Assembly (NCBI GenBank): GCA_003647765.1
Contig: QMNM01000140.1
Span: forward strand, 1 to 5,080
Origin: Candidatus Cloacimonadota bacterium
GTDB lineage: Bacteria; Cloacimonadota; Cloacimonadia; JGIOTU-2; B8-G9
Direction: 5' to 3'
Length of the DNA stretch: 5,080 bases
Below are positions 1-5,080 of the stretch, piece after piece. Both the position numbers and the translations under genes were made by a program. The notes below the pieces were generated by a model. The model worked only from the letters and a program-made list of their open reading frames with translations, had not been told where the DNA came from and ran no database searches. Position 1 is the stretch's first letter; each line of letters starts with the position of its first letter.

Positions 1-164
1 AAGTTATTACTTTATTTGAAGGATTTATTGAGAAGGATAGACCTGTTTCTATTATTTGGGATGGAAAAGATGATACTGGAACAGAATCTTGTTCAGGTAT
101 TTATTTTTATAGATTGAAAACGGATTCGGAAGTGCATTTGAAAAAGATGATAATGTTAAAATAA
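1..164 (+). CDS. C-terminal end of a secreted or surface protein with a FlgD-Ig-like / type IX-style sorting tail (partial)
   Basis: The open frame enters from the left edge (first complete codon at base 3) and stops at TAA 162-164, leaving 53 visible residues. The visible part is a short beta-rich domain end: IIWDGKDDTG at residues 17-26, SGIYFYRLKT at 31-40, and a basic-hydrophobic tail KKMIMLK at 47-53. In known families this layout (WDG.D..G, then SGxYFYRL, then KKM.LLK at the very C-terminus) marks FlgD Ig-like domains and the related C-terminal sorting domains of FCB-group secreted proteins, which in Bacteroidetes direct export by the type IX system and are cleaved or anchored at the surface. 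The function of the missing N-terminal part cannot be read from here; hosts of this tail include peptidases, hydrolases and adhesins. A terminator follows 18 bases after the stop, so this is the last gene of its transcript. The fold assignment is fairly sure; actual type IX export is inference. Confidence 0.8.
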   Translation, partial: VITLFEGFIEKDRPVSIIWDGKDDTGTESCSGIYFYRLKTDSEVHLKKMIMLK

Positions 165-182
165 GCAATATAGAAATCCACT

Positions 183-217
183 AAAAAAAGCCGTGTTTTA
201 TTAGCATGGCTTTTTTT
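183..217 (+). terminator. Rho-independent terminator of the left-edge gene, possibly bidirectional
   Basis: The stem pairs GCCGTG (190-195) with CATGGC (205-210) through one G-U wobble, around a 9-base loop at 196-204. Seven A's (183-189) precede the stem and seven T's (211-217) follow it, so the tract can extend the stem or act as the U-run. The hairpin starts 18 bases after the stop codon at 162-164. Because of the flanking A7 the same element could also stop leftward transcription, although on the minus strand one stem pair becomes C-A and is weaker. Confidence 0.88.
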
Positions 218-226
218 GTGGAGATG

Positions 227-324
227 CTTCTGTGTTAATTTGCGAGTGAATTGTAATTAAATAAAAAAATGCGACTGGGTTTACACAGTCACAACCTTTC
301 TCCGTATTCTCTGTGGTGAAGAAA
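227..324. repeat. Degenerate dispersed-repeat fragments flanking the tRNA terminator
   Basis: Two pieces lie on either side of the terminator. CTTCTGTGTTAATTT (227-241) matches CTTCTGCGTCAATTT at 549-563 in 13 of 15 bases. The stretch 297-324, with core TCTCTGTGGTGAAGAA (309-324), would read FFTTENTEK on the minus strand. That is a familiar nonsense peptide from repeats scattered between genes in FCB-group and other bacteria (recalled, not searched). I see no terminal structure or coding role. The second piece lies between the end of the tRNA and its terminator, so it would be transcribed in the tRNA precursor. Confidence 0.5.
263..293 (-). terminator. Rho-independent terminator of the tRNA-Arg transcript
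   Basis: Read on the minus strand, TGTGACTG (293 to 286) pairs with CAGTCGCA (277 to 270) over 8 base pairs with one U-G wobble. The loop is 8 bases (285-278). The stem is followed immediately by seven T's (269 to 263) and then AT-rich DNA. It begins 33 bases beyond the CCA end of the tRNA. On the plus strand the wobble becomes a C-A mismatch and there is no T-run after the stem, so the element is directional and faces the tRNA transcript. Confidence 0.82.
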
Positions 325-326
325 TA

Positions 327-404
327 TGGCACGCCCGAGAGGATTTGAACCCCCAACAACCCGGATCCGAAGTCCGGTGCTCTATCCAATTGAGCTACGG
401 GCGC
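327..404 (-). tRNA. tRNA-Arg (anticodon TCG)
   Basis: A full cloverleaf folds on the minus strand. The acceptor stem is GCGCCCG (404-398) with CGGGCGT (337-331); the first pair is a G-U wobble. The discriminator is G (330) and CCA is encoded (329-327). The D stem is GCTC/GAGC with a typical AATTGGATA loop. The anticodon stem is CCGGA/TCCGG around loop CTTCGGA, placing anticodon TCG at 370-368, which reads CGA and, by wobble, other CGN codons. The T arm is GGGGG/CCTCT with loop TTCAAAT and two G-U pairs. The variable region (360-355, GTTGTT) has 6 bases, one more than the usual 5, giving 78 bases with CCA. It appears to be a single-gene unit with its own promoter-like sequence and terminator. 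The identity is secure; the extra variable-loop base is a mild oddity. Confidence 0.96.
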
Positions 405-697
405 ACACATTACAAAAACCTATATCTCATCCATTTTGCGTCAAATTTTTCTAAAAGAATAGCACACTGAAAAACACTGATATATTTCTATTATTTGTCT
501 TATGTCGTTTATCATTAGAAATTTGGATTTTGACATTTTATCAGCGTTCTTCTGCGTCAATTTAGCAATTAGAAGTATAGCATTTCACTTTTTAGCCACA
601 AAAACACACGAAATTCCACACAAAATATATTTACCCTTTATAACATTTTTTCTCAACTTCTGTCGCGATGGACTTCCTTTGATACTTTTGGTAAATC
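405..697. other. Noncoding interval between tRNA-Arg and comEC with repeat remnants
   Basis: No credible gene lies here. The interval holds the tRNA promoter region, two copies of a 9-base word (CACACTGAA 463-471 and AACACTGAT 473-481) related to the array at 3182-3261, the CTTCTGCGTCAATTT piece at 549-563 shared with 227-241, and a fragment at 593-622 (core CCACAAAAACACACGAAA at 596-613) of the CACGAA-type intergenic repeats. A plus-strand open frame at 502-705 is an accidental reading of this repeat material. comEC ends at 698 and no terminator with a T-run is visible after it; a weak bulged hairpin at 670-698 on the minus strand lacks the T-run. Confidence 0.6.
417..444 (-). promoter_or_regulatory. 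Candidate promoter of tRNA-Arg
   Basis: On the minus strand TTGACG (444-439) matches the -35 consensus in 5 of 6 bases. Sixteen bases downstream is TAGGTT (422-417), which runs into TTTTG and resembles the TAnnTTTG element of Bacteroidetes promoters. An overlapping TATAGG (424-419) is a better sigma-70 -10 match but leaves only a 14-base spacer. Transcription would start roughly 5-8 bases before the mature tRNA 5' end at 404. The position is right and the -35 is good; the -10 choice is uncertain. Confidence 0.4.
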
Positions 698-3070
698 CTA
701 AATAGAATCGTCAGATATATTCTTCTTGGATAATATCGTTTTCACTCTCAACTTTTCTCCATCTGAAAAAAAGATAATTGCTCCATCAATATCTGTGCGA
801 AACAGTTTTATTCCTTGCCCTTCTATTCTTTTTATGACTTCCTGATGTGGAAACCCAAATTTGTCATATCTTCCAACCGAAATAGCAGAATACTCAGGCC
901 TTGTATTCTCTAAAAATTCCTGTGTAGTAGATGTATTACTCCCATGATGCCCTATCTTTATTAAATCAACATCTAATTTATCACCATAAGTATTTATCAG
1001 CCATTGCTCTCTTTCCTGTTCTAAATCACCCATCAAAAGAAAAGACAGCTTCTTATACTCACCTTTTAATACTACAGAATAATTATTGATATTATCGTCA
1101 AAGTATTCAATGTAAGGAGATAATACTTTCAGTTTCAGAGGTTGAAAATCCTGTAATACTATGCAAGTATCAGCTAAAATTAAACTTATATTTTTCTTTG
1201 CTATTTTATCCAATAAATTCTTGTATAAATTAGAATCATACTTACATCTCGGTATAAGAACATACTTAACTTTAATATTATCAATGATATATTCAGCCCC
1301 TCCAATATGGTCAGAATGAGGATGAGTAAGCACTAATAAGTCCAATCTTTTCACCTTTTTATTGCGTAAAAAAGGGAATACAACTTTTTCACCATAGTCC
1401 ATATTTTGCCTCTTATCTCCACAATCTATCAAAATATTTTTCTTATTAGTGGTTTGCAGAAATATAGAATCACCTGTGCCAACATCTAAAATAGCCAATT
1501 CTAATTCTCTTTTATAGATTAAATCAGGCGAAAAAATTATCACACATAAAATTATTATTGATAAGAACCGGACGAGCAATTTTCTTTTTACTTGCTTATT
1601 GCTTAACAAGAGATAAGAGATTATAAAAATAAGGAAAATTGAGAGAACTTGCCCAATATTAAAATGTAGATACTGCATGAATAGAATATGATTATCGCCT
1701 ATGAAATGGGAAATCTTAAATAGCAGAAATAATAAGAACTCATTTGCAGAGATGTAAAAACTATTAAGAAAATTTATGGGTAAAAAAATACTAAGTAATG
1801 ATAATGGTATAATTGTGCCAATGAGAGGAATAGAAAAAAGGTTAGCAATAATTCCACCAAAAGATATTTGATTAAAATAATAAATTGTCAAAGGTGCTAA
1901 CAAAATTTGGATAATAGATGTCATTGTCAATAATGTAATTGTCCAATATAGTAAAGATGATTTCTCTCTTATGGGTAATAGATAGTAGCTGATCGGTTTG
2001 TAAACAGTAATGATTGATAATACAGCCAGGAAGGATAGTTGAAATCCAATATTAAATAATTGATTAGGATTGATTGTTAGGATAATAAAAGCCGCAACAA
2101 ATAAGGTATTCAATGGATTAGTTTTTCGTTCCAATATTTGGGACAATAATAGTAAATTTATCATAATAACTGCTCTTTGGACAGATGGCACAGAATTAGC
2201 AATGAAGATATAATATGTTAATATTAGGATTGTAAGTATTCTGGCGATGTTTTTATTTCGGAAAAATATAGTAAATAACGGCAAAAGAATTAAGGAAATA
2301 ATTCCTGTATGAAGTCCGCTTACAGCAAGAATATGGCTTAATCCTGAGTTTGAGAATGCCTGTTTTATATCTGGTGCAAGTGCTTGCTTTTCTCCTAATA
2401 ATATGGCTCGTAGAAAACTTGCTTGATTTTCCTTATAAAGAGAGATGATTCTGTTTCGTAGCCATTTTCTTGATGAAATAATTACTGATGAATACAAATT
2501 CTTCTTGTGTCCAACTATTTTGATTTGATATGGATAAAGAGATGAAAATGCGTATATGCCCTTATTTTCAAGATATTCTTTATAATTAAAACTATATGGA
2601 TTGCTATTAGGATATGGCTTGTTTAATCGTCCAAAACATTCTATTTTATCACCGTAGATAACGTTCACTCTCTGCTTTACAAAAATCAGTATTTTCCCTG
2701 TAATCTTGTAATTCTCAATTTTATCCAATGACAAAGAGAACTTTGTCTTGCCTTTACAATAAACTGGTTCTGATATAACTGAGCCGGAAAAATTAAGTTG
2801 TCTCCCAGAAATAATGTGTAAGTAATTATCAATATGTTTAGCACTATTATGATTATGCACAGTAAAGATAAATATTCCAGATGAGATGTAGAGCAAGAAA
2901 ATTACTATTATAAAGCGGTATTTTGTTATGAGAATTATTGCGGATAATGATATGAAAATGATGATGCTTTGTAAGATAGAAAAATGAATGAATTTACCAA
3001 TAATTATACCGACAATGAAAAAAGTTGTTAGATATAGAAATGGATATTTAGTATAGCTTTTAGCTGGCAT
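698..3070 (-). CDS. comEC: ComEC/Rec2-family DNA-uptake channel protein
   Basis: ComEC is the inner-membrane protein through which one strand of incoming DNA enters the cytoplasm during natural transformation. The 790 residues match the usual 700-800. Residues 10-72 hold N-terminal membrane segments; about 85-190 is the soluble OB-like (DUF4131) region. The competence core starts with LRAILLGEK (220-228) and GLSHILAVSGLHTG (243-256), continues with PSVQRA (295-300), and is strongly hydrophobic through about 515. A C-terminal metallo-beta-lactamase-like domain (about 521-780) carries LDVGTGDS (528-535), LIDCG (547-551), the metal motif HPHSDH (583-588), NNYSVVL (662-668), MGD (680-682), GHHGSNTS (707-714) and RTDIDGAI (758-765). 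All expected metal ligands are present, so the domain could be an active nuclease, as proposed for other ComEC proteins. The ATG at 3070 is supported by the typical short N-terminus and by an in-frame stop at 3091-3089 with no other start between; no Shine-Dalgarno is visible. It lies 208 bases downstream of recJ on the same strand. Stop is TAG at 700-698. Confidence 0.95.
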   Translation of the reverse strand: MPAKSYTKYPFLYLTTFFIVGIIIGKFIHFSILQSIIIFISLSAIILITKYRFIIVIFLLYISSGIFIFTVHNHNSAKHIDNYLHIISGRQLNFSGSVISEPVYCKGKTKFSLSLDKIENYKITGKILIFVKQRVNVIYGDKIECFGRLNKPYPNSNPYSFNYKEYLENKGIYAFSSLYPYQIKIVGHKKNLYSSVIISSRKWLRNRIISLYKENQASFLRAILLGEKQALAPDIKQAFSNSGLSHILAVSGLHTGIISLILLPLFTIFFRNKNIARILTILILTYYIFIANSVPSVQRAVIMINLLLLSQILERKTNPLNTLFVAAFIILTINPNQLFNIGFQLSFLAVLSIITVYKPISYYLLPIREKSSLLYWTITLLTMTSIIQILLAPLTIYYFNQISFGGIIANLFSIPLIGTIIPLSLLSIFLPINFLNSFYISANEFLLFLLFKISHFIGDNHILFMQYLHFNIGQVLSIFLIFIISYLLLSNKQVKRKLLVRFLSIIILCVIIFSPDLIYKRELELAILDVGTGDSIFLQTTNKKNILIDCGDKRQNMDYGEKVVFPFLRNKKVKRLDLLVLTHPHSDHIGGAEYIIDNIKVKYVLIPRCKYDSNLYKNLLDKIAKKNISLILADTCIVLQDFQPLKLKVLSPYIEYFDDNINNYSVVLKGEYKKLSFLLMGDLEQEREQWLINTYGDKLDVDLIKIGHHGSNTSTTQEFLENTRPEYSAISVGRYDKFGFPHQEVIKRIEGQGIKLFRTDIDGAIIFFSDGEKLRVKTILSKKNISDDSI

Positions 3071-3105
3071 TTTTTGATTTTTTAAAGATTATGACATAGA
3101 GTTTT

Positions 3106-3178
3106 CCTGTCATTGCGAAGGATGATTTATCAAGCTAAAGCAATTTCATGTTCATTCATTGCCAAGCCACAGCAAGGA
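3106..3178. repeat. Degenerate TGTCATTGCGA-type palindromic intergenic repeat
   Basis: The segment begins CCTGTCATTGCGAAGGATGA (3106-3125), continues with AAGCAATTTCATG (3138-3150) and then CATTGCCAAGCCACAGCAAGG (3158-3178). In this order these resemble the widespread intergenic element whose intact form starts TGTCATTGCGAG, has an internal AAGCAAT/ATTGC pair, and closes with the reverse complement CTCGCAATGACA. Here the internal GCAAT/ATTGC pairing (3140-3144 with 3158-3162) remains but the closing arm is eroded. The comparison with known elements is from memory; the sequence itself shows only the internal pairing. It occupies the leader region of comEC. Confidence 0.5.
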
Positions 3179-3264
3179 TAGAACACAGATTCCACACATG
3201 ACACGGATAAAAACTAAAAAGTTAATTCGTGAAAATCAGTGTAATCAGTGTCATCCGTGTTCTA
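3179..3264. repeat. Inverted array of six 9-base units between recJ and comEC
   Basis: Three tandem 9-base units run forward: AACACAGAT (3182-3190), TCCACACAT (3191-3199), GACACGGAT (3200-3208). Three more run in the opposite orientation: ATCAGTGTA (3235-3243), ATCAGTGTC (3244-3252), ATCCGTGTT (3253-3261), which are TACACTGAT, GACACTGAT and AACACGGAT on the minus strand. The consensus is NACACNGAT. The outer 8 bases pair perfectly (TAGAACAC 3179-3186 with GTGTTCTA 3257-3264), and the arms can form a long imperfect hairpin around a loop of about 26 bases. It lies directly after recJ and could affect readthrough into comEC, but it has no T-run and is not a classical terminator. Confidence 0.8.
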
Positions 3265-3278
3265 TTAATTGGTAATGT

Positions 3279-5006
3279 TTAATTAGCTAATTTTATATCT
3301 TTCAAATTCCCTTGTATAGTTACTTTATCCATCCATGTATTTTCTTCTAAAGTGTACGCGATATTAACTATATCACCTTTTGATATGAAATCGCGATAAT
3401 CACCAAGATTAAATCCGATTGTTTCCAATATATTTCCATTTTTCATAACTTTAAGTTTTAGATGATTATTTCCCACTATATAAGGATAGCCAACAACCAT
3501 TACTTTTTCACTCCAGAATACAGGTCGCATATTTTGTGGTCCGAATGGTGCAAACAATTTTAGCCATTGGATTAAATCTTTATCTATTTCGGATAAATCT
3601 AACTTGGCAGAAATTTTTATTTGTAATAATAGATCCTCTTTTGTCAATTGTTCTTTTGCTATTTGATTAAGCATTTCTTCTAATTGTTCAACATATTCAG
3701 GAAGTATAGATATTCCAGCCGCATATTTATGACCGCCAAAAGAGCTGAGTAAATTTTCGCATTGTAAAAGTGCAGAGAAAATATCAAAGTTTCTGATACT
3801 TCGTCCTGAACCATTTCCTTCGCCTTCTGAAAAGCTAATCATTATTGTAGGACGATGATATTTTTCAACTATTTTTGAAGCTACAATCCCAATCACCCCA
3901 GGATGCCAATTTTCTGAACTGATAACAATAAAATACACATCATCTAAGTTCTGGTATTTTGCCTCTATCATTTCGCAGGCCTCTATAAAAGTAGTTTGAT
4001 CAATTAGTTTTCTCTTCTCATTCTCATCATATATAATTTTTGCAATTCTATCAGCTTGCGCCTCATTATTAGATATCATCAATTCTACTGCTCTTAATGC
4101 ACTACCCATTCTACCAGCCGCATTTATTCTCGGAGCAAGTTTAAATACTATATCAGTGGACTTGATACTTTGCTTATTTAATCCAGATAATTTCATAAGA
4201 GCAGATAAACCATAATTAGCCTGCTTTTCTAACCTTTTTAGTCCCAAACTTGCAAGAATTCTATTCTCACCTGTAAGAGGAACTATGTCAGAAATTGTAC
4301 CCATAGATACAAAATCCAAATATTTCATAATATTCATCTCATCGTCCATTCCAAATTCATTATAGATTGCCATTAACAATTTATAAGCAGTTCCTACGCC
4401 TGCAAGGTATTTATATGGATAAGTAGAATTATGTAATTTAGGATTGATTACTGCAAAAGCATTAGGTATATGCTCTTTGGGTGTATGATGGTCTGTAACT
4501 ATAACATCCATTCCTGATGAATTTATAGAATCAATCTCTTTAATAGCATTTATTCCGCAATCAACAGTAATCACTAAATTGGTATTTAGTTTCTTTAATT
4601 GTTCTACACCTGTTTGAGATAATCCGTAACCATCTACCATTCTATTAGGAATGTAATAGTCAATCAAAGCAGAGGATTTATTTTTTTTGATTATTTCTAT
4701 CAATCCAAGATAAAGAATTGCTATGGAAGTTGTGCCATCTACATCATAATCACCATAAATAGTAATTCTTTCACCATTTTTGATTGCTTTTTTCACTCTG
4801 TATACTGCTTTCTCCATATCTGGAAAAAGATAAGGATCGTGTAAGTCATTTATACAAGGATAAAAGAATTGCGTTATCTCTTTTGAGTTGTGTAATCCTT
4901 TGTTTAGCAAAAGATTAGCAACGATTTTTGGTGCGTTAAGTTTCTTTGCCAATCTTTTAACATCTTCATTATTGTTATTCTCACAAAATATCCATTTTTT
5001 TTGCAT
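3279..5006 (-). CDS. recJ: Single-stranded-DNA-specific 5'-3' exonuclease RecJ
   Basis: RecJ degrades single-stranded DNA 5' to 3' in recombinational repair and mismatch repair. It belongs to the DHH phosphoesterases and uses Mn2+/Mg2+ in the cytoplasm. The 575 residues are close to E. coli RecJ. DHH-domain motifs appear in order: IYGDYDVDGTTS (83-94), ITVDCGIN (146-153), VTDHHTPKEH (170-179), AGVGTAYK (202-209) and MGTISDIVPL (235-244). RINAAGRMGS (293-302) precedes the linker helix. The DHHA1 part has NWHPGVIGIVASK (366-378), GNGSGRS (397-403) and FGGHKYAAG (423-431). The C-terminal OB fold follows from about 455, including FAPFGPQNMRPVFW (485-498). All acidic and histidine catalytic residues are intact. 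The ATG at 5006 is supported by AGGAA 6 bases upstream; stop is TAA at 3281-3279. comEC follows on the same strand after 208 bases of repeats. The promoter must lie within or beyond the octanucleotide array at the window edge. Confidence 0.97.
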   Translation of the reverse strand: MQKKWIFCENNNNEDVKRLAKKLNAPKIVANLLLNKGLHNSKEITQFFYPCINDLHDPYLFPDMEKAVYRVKKAIKNGERITIYGDYDVDGTTSIAILYLGLIEIIKKNKSSALIDYYIPNRMVDGYGLSQTGVEQLKKLNTNLVITVDCGINAIKEIDSINSSGMDVIVTDHHTPKEHIPNAFAVINPKLHNSTYPYKYLAGVGTAYKLLMAIYNEFGMDDEMNIMKYLDFVSMGTISDIVPLTGENRILASLGLKRLEKQANYGLSALMKLSGLNKQSIKSTDIVFKLAPRINAAGRMGSALRAVELMISNNEAQADRIAKIIYDENEKRKLIDQTTFIEACEMIEAKYQNLDDVYFIVISSENWHPGVIGIVASKIVEKYHRPTIMISFSEGEGNGSGRSIRNFDIFSALLQCENLLSSFGGHKYAAGISILPEYVEQLEEMLNQIAKEQLTKEDLLLQIKISAKLDLSEIDKDLIQWLKLFAPFGPQNMRPVFWSEKVMVVGYPYIVGNNHLKLKVMKNGNILETIGFNLGDYRDFISKGDIVNIAYTLEENTWMDKVTIQGNLKDIKLAN

Positions 5007-5012
5007 AATATA

Positions 5013-5018
5013 TTCCTC
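5013..5018 (-). promoter_or_regulatory. Shine-Dalgarno sequence of recJ, overlapping the repeat array
   Basis: On the minus strand GAGGAA (5018-5013) lies 6 bases before the ATG at 5006, which is a good length. The bases GAG (5018-5016) belong to the first unit of the octanucleotide array, so the array runs right up to the translation signal. This supports the chosen recJ start. Confidence 0.75.
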
Positions 5019-5080
5019 AAGAGTTCAAGAGTCCAAGAGTTCAAGAGTCCAAGAGTTCAAGAGTTCAAGAGTTCAAGAGG
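5016..5080. repeat. Octanucleotide tandem repeat (TTCAAGAG)n upstream of recJ
   Basis: Eight consecutive 8-base units fill 5016-5079: CTCAAGAG, TTCAAGAG, TCCAAGAG, TTCAAGAG, TCCAAGAG, then TTCAAGAG three times, with base 5080 a G. Only the second base of some units (T or C) and the first base of the unit nearest recJ vary. It may continue past the window. The array lies wholly upstream of the recJ start, so copy-number change would not shift the reading frame but would change the distance between the recJ start and any promoter beyond the array. Each unit gives TTGAAC or TTGGAC on the minus strand, superficially like a -35 box every 8 bases. No gene product is supported from it. Confidence 0.93.

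Noticed and set aside
201-410. Minus-strand open frame of 69 codons beginning MCAPVAQLDRAPDF
   Set aside because: It is a translation across the tRNA-Arg gene; VAQLDRAPDFGS is a well-known spurious peptide from tRNA sequences. The remainder reads repeat DNA and the tRNA terminator.
670-698. Hairpin just after the comEC stop as a terminator
   Set aside because: The minus-strand stem GGATTT/AAGTCC needs a wobble and a bulge to extend, and no T-run follows, so it is not a convincing intrinsic terminator.
502-705. Plus-strand open frame of 67 codons
   Set aside because: No domain or ribosome binding site is recognisable, it is built from repeat fragments (549-563 and 593-622), and its end overlaps the 3' end of comEC in the opposite direction.
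3088-3113. Promoter for comEC: CATAAT (3093-3088) with ATGACA (3113-3108) on the minus strand
   Set aside because: Both hexamers are fair matches, but the spacer is only 14 bases and the -35-like part belongs to the dispersed TGTCATTGCGA repeat.
5007-5014. TATATT before the recJ start as a -10 box paired with the TTGAAC units
   Set aside because: A transcript from it would start at or inside the recJ start codon and lose the Shine-Dalgarno, so AT-richness is the simpler reading.
5021-5080. Open frame through the octanucleotide array, repeating residues such as SRVQEFKS on the plus strand
   Set aside because: Any 8-base repeat without stops reads as an 8-residue repeat. There is no start or ribosome binding site and it faces away from recJ; such peptides are typical misannotations.
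5016-5080. CRISPR array
   Set aside because: The units are 8 bases and contiguous with no spacers. The 9-base units at 3182-3261 fail for the same reason.

Overview
The window comes from an AT-rich bacterial genome (about one third G+C by eye). The likeliest source is the Fibrobacteres-Chlorobi-Bacteroidetes superphylum, and a Cloacimonadota-like lineage would fit well. This placement is an inference from three things: the gene fragment at the left edge ends in a FlgD-Ig-like / type IX-style C-terminal domain (WDGKDD...SGIYFYRL...KKMIMLK); the two long proteins have an AT-driven Ile/Lys/Asn-rich composition; and the intergenic DNA is littered with short degenerate repeats of a kind I recall from uncultured FCB genomes. 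No rRNA or other taxonomic marker is present, so this is not proof.

Layout, left to right. 1-164 (+): the 3' end of a probable secreted or surface protein, followed by an intrinsic terminator at 183-217. 327-404 (-): tRNA-Arg with anticodon TCG and an encoded CCA, with its own intrinsic terminator at 263-293 and a plausible promoter at about 417-444. 405-697: noncoding, with degenerate repeat fragments. 698-3070 (-): comEC, encoding the full-length DNA-uptake channel protein. 3071-3278: a 208-base gap made almost entirely of two repeat elements. 3279-5006 (-): recJ, full length, with a clear Shine-Dalgarno sequence. 5016-5080: a tandem octanucleotide array that abuts the recJ ribosome binding site and runs to the window edge.

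RecJ (5'-3' single-strand exonuclease of recombination and repair) and ComEC (inner-membrane channel that brings single-stranded DNA into the cytoplasm) lie in the same direction, recJ first. Both act on single-stranded DNA, so the pairing is functionally plausible. The repeat-filled gap means co-transcription cannot be assumed. Convergent transcription from the left-edge gene and the tRNA is separated by two terminators, one facing each way.

I found no convincing undescribed multi-gene system. The coding content is conventional and intact. The more unusual material is noncoding: the octanucleotide array upstream of recJ, a six-unit inverted array of a 9-base word between recJ and comEC, and related fragments around the tRNA.
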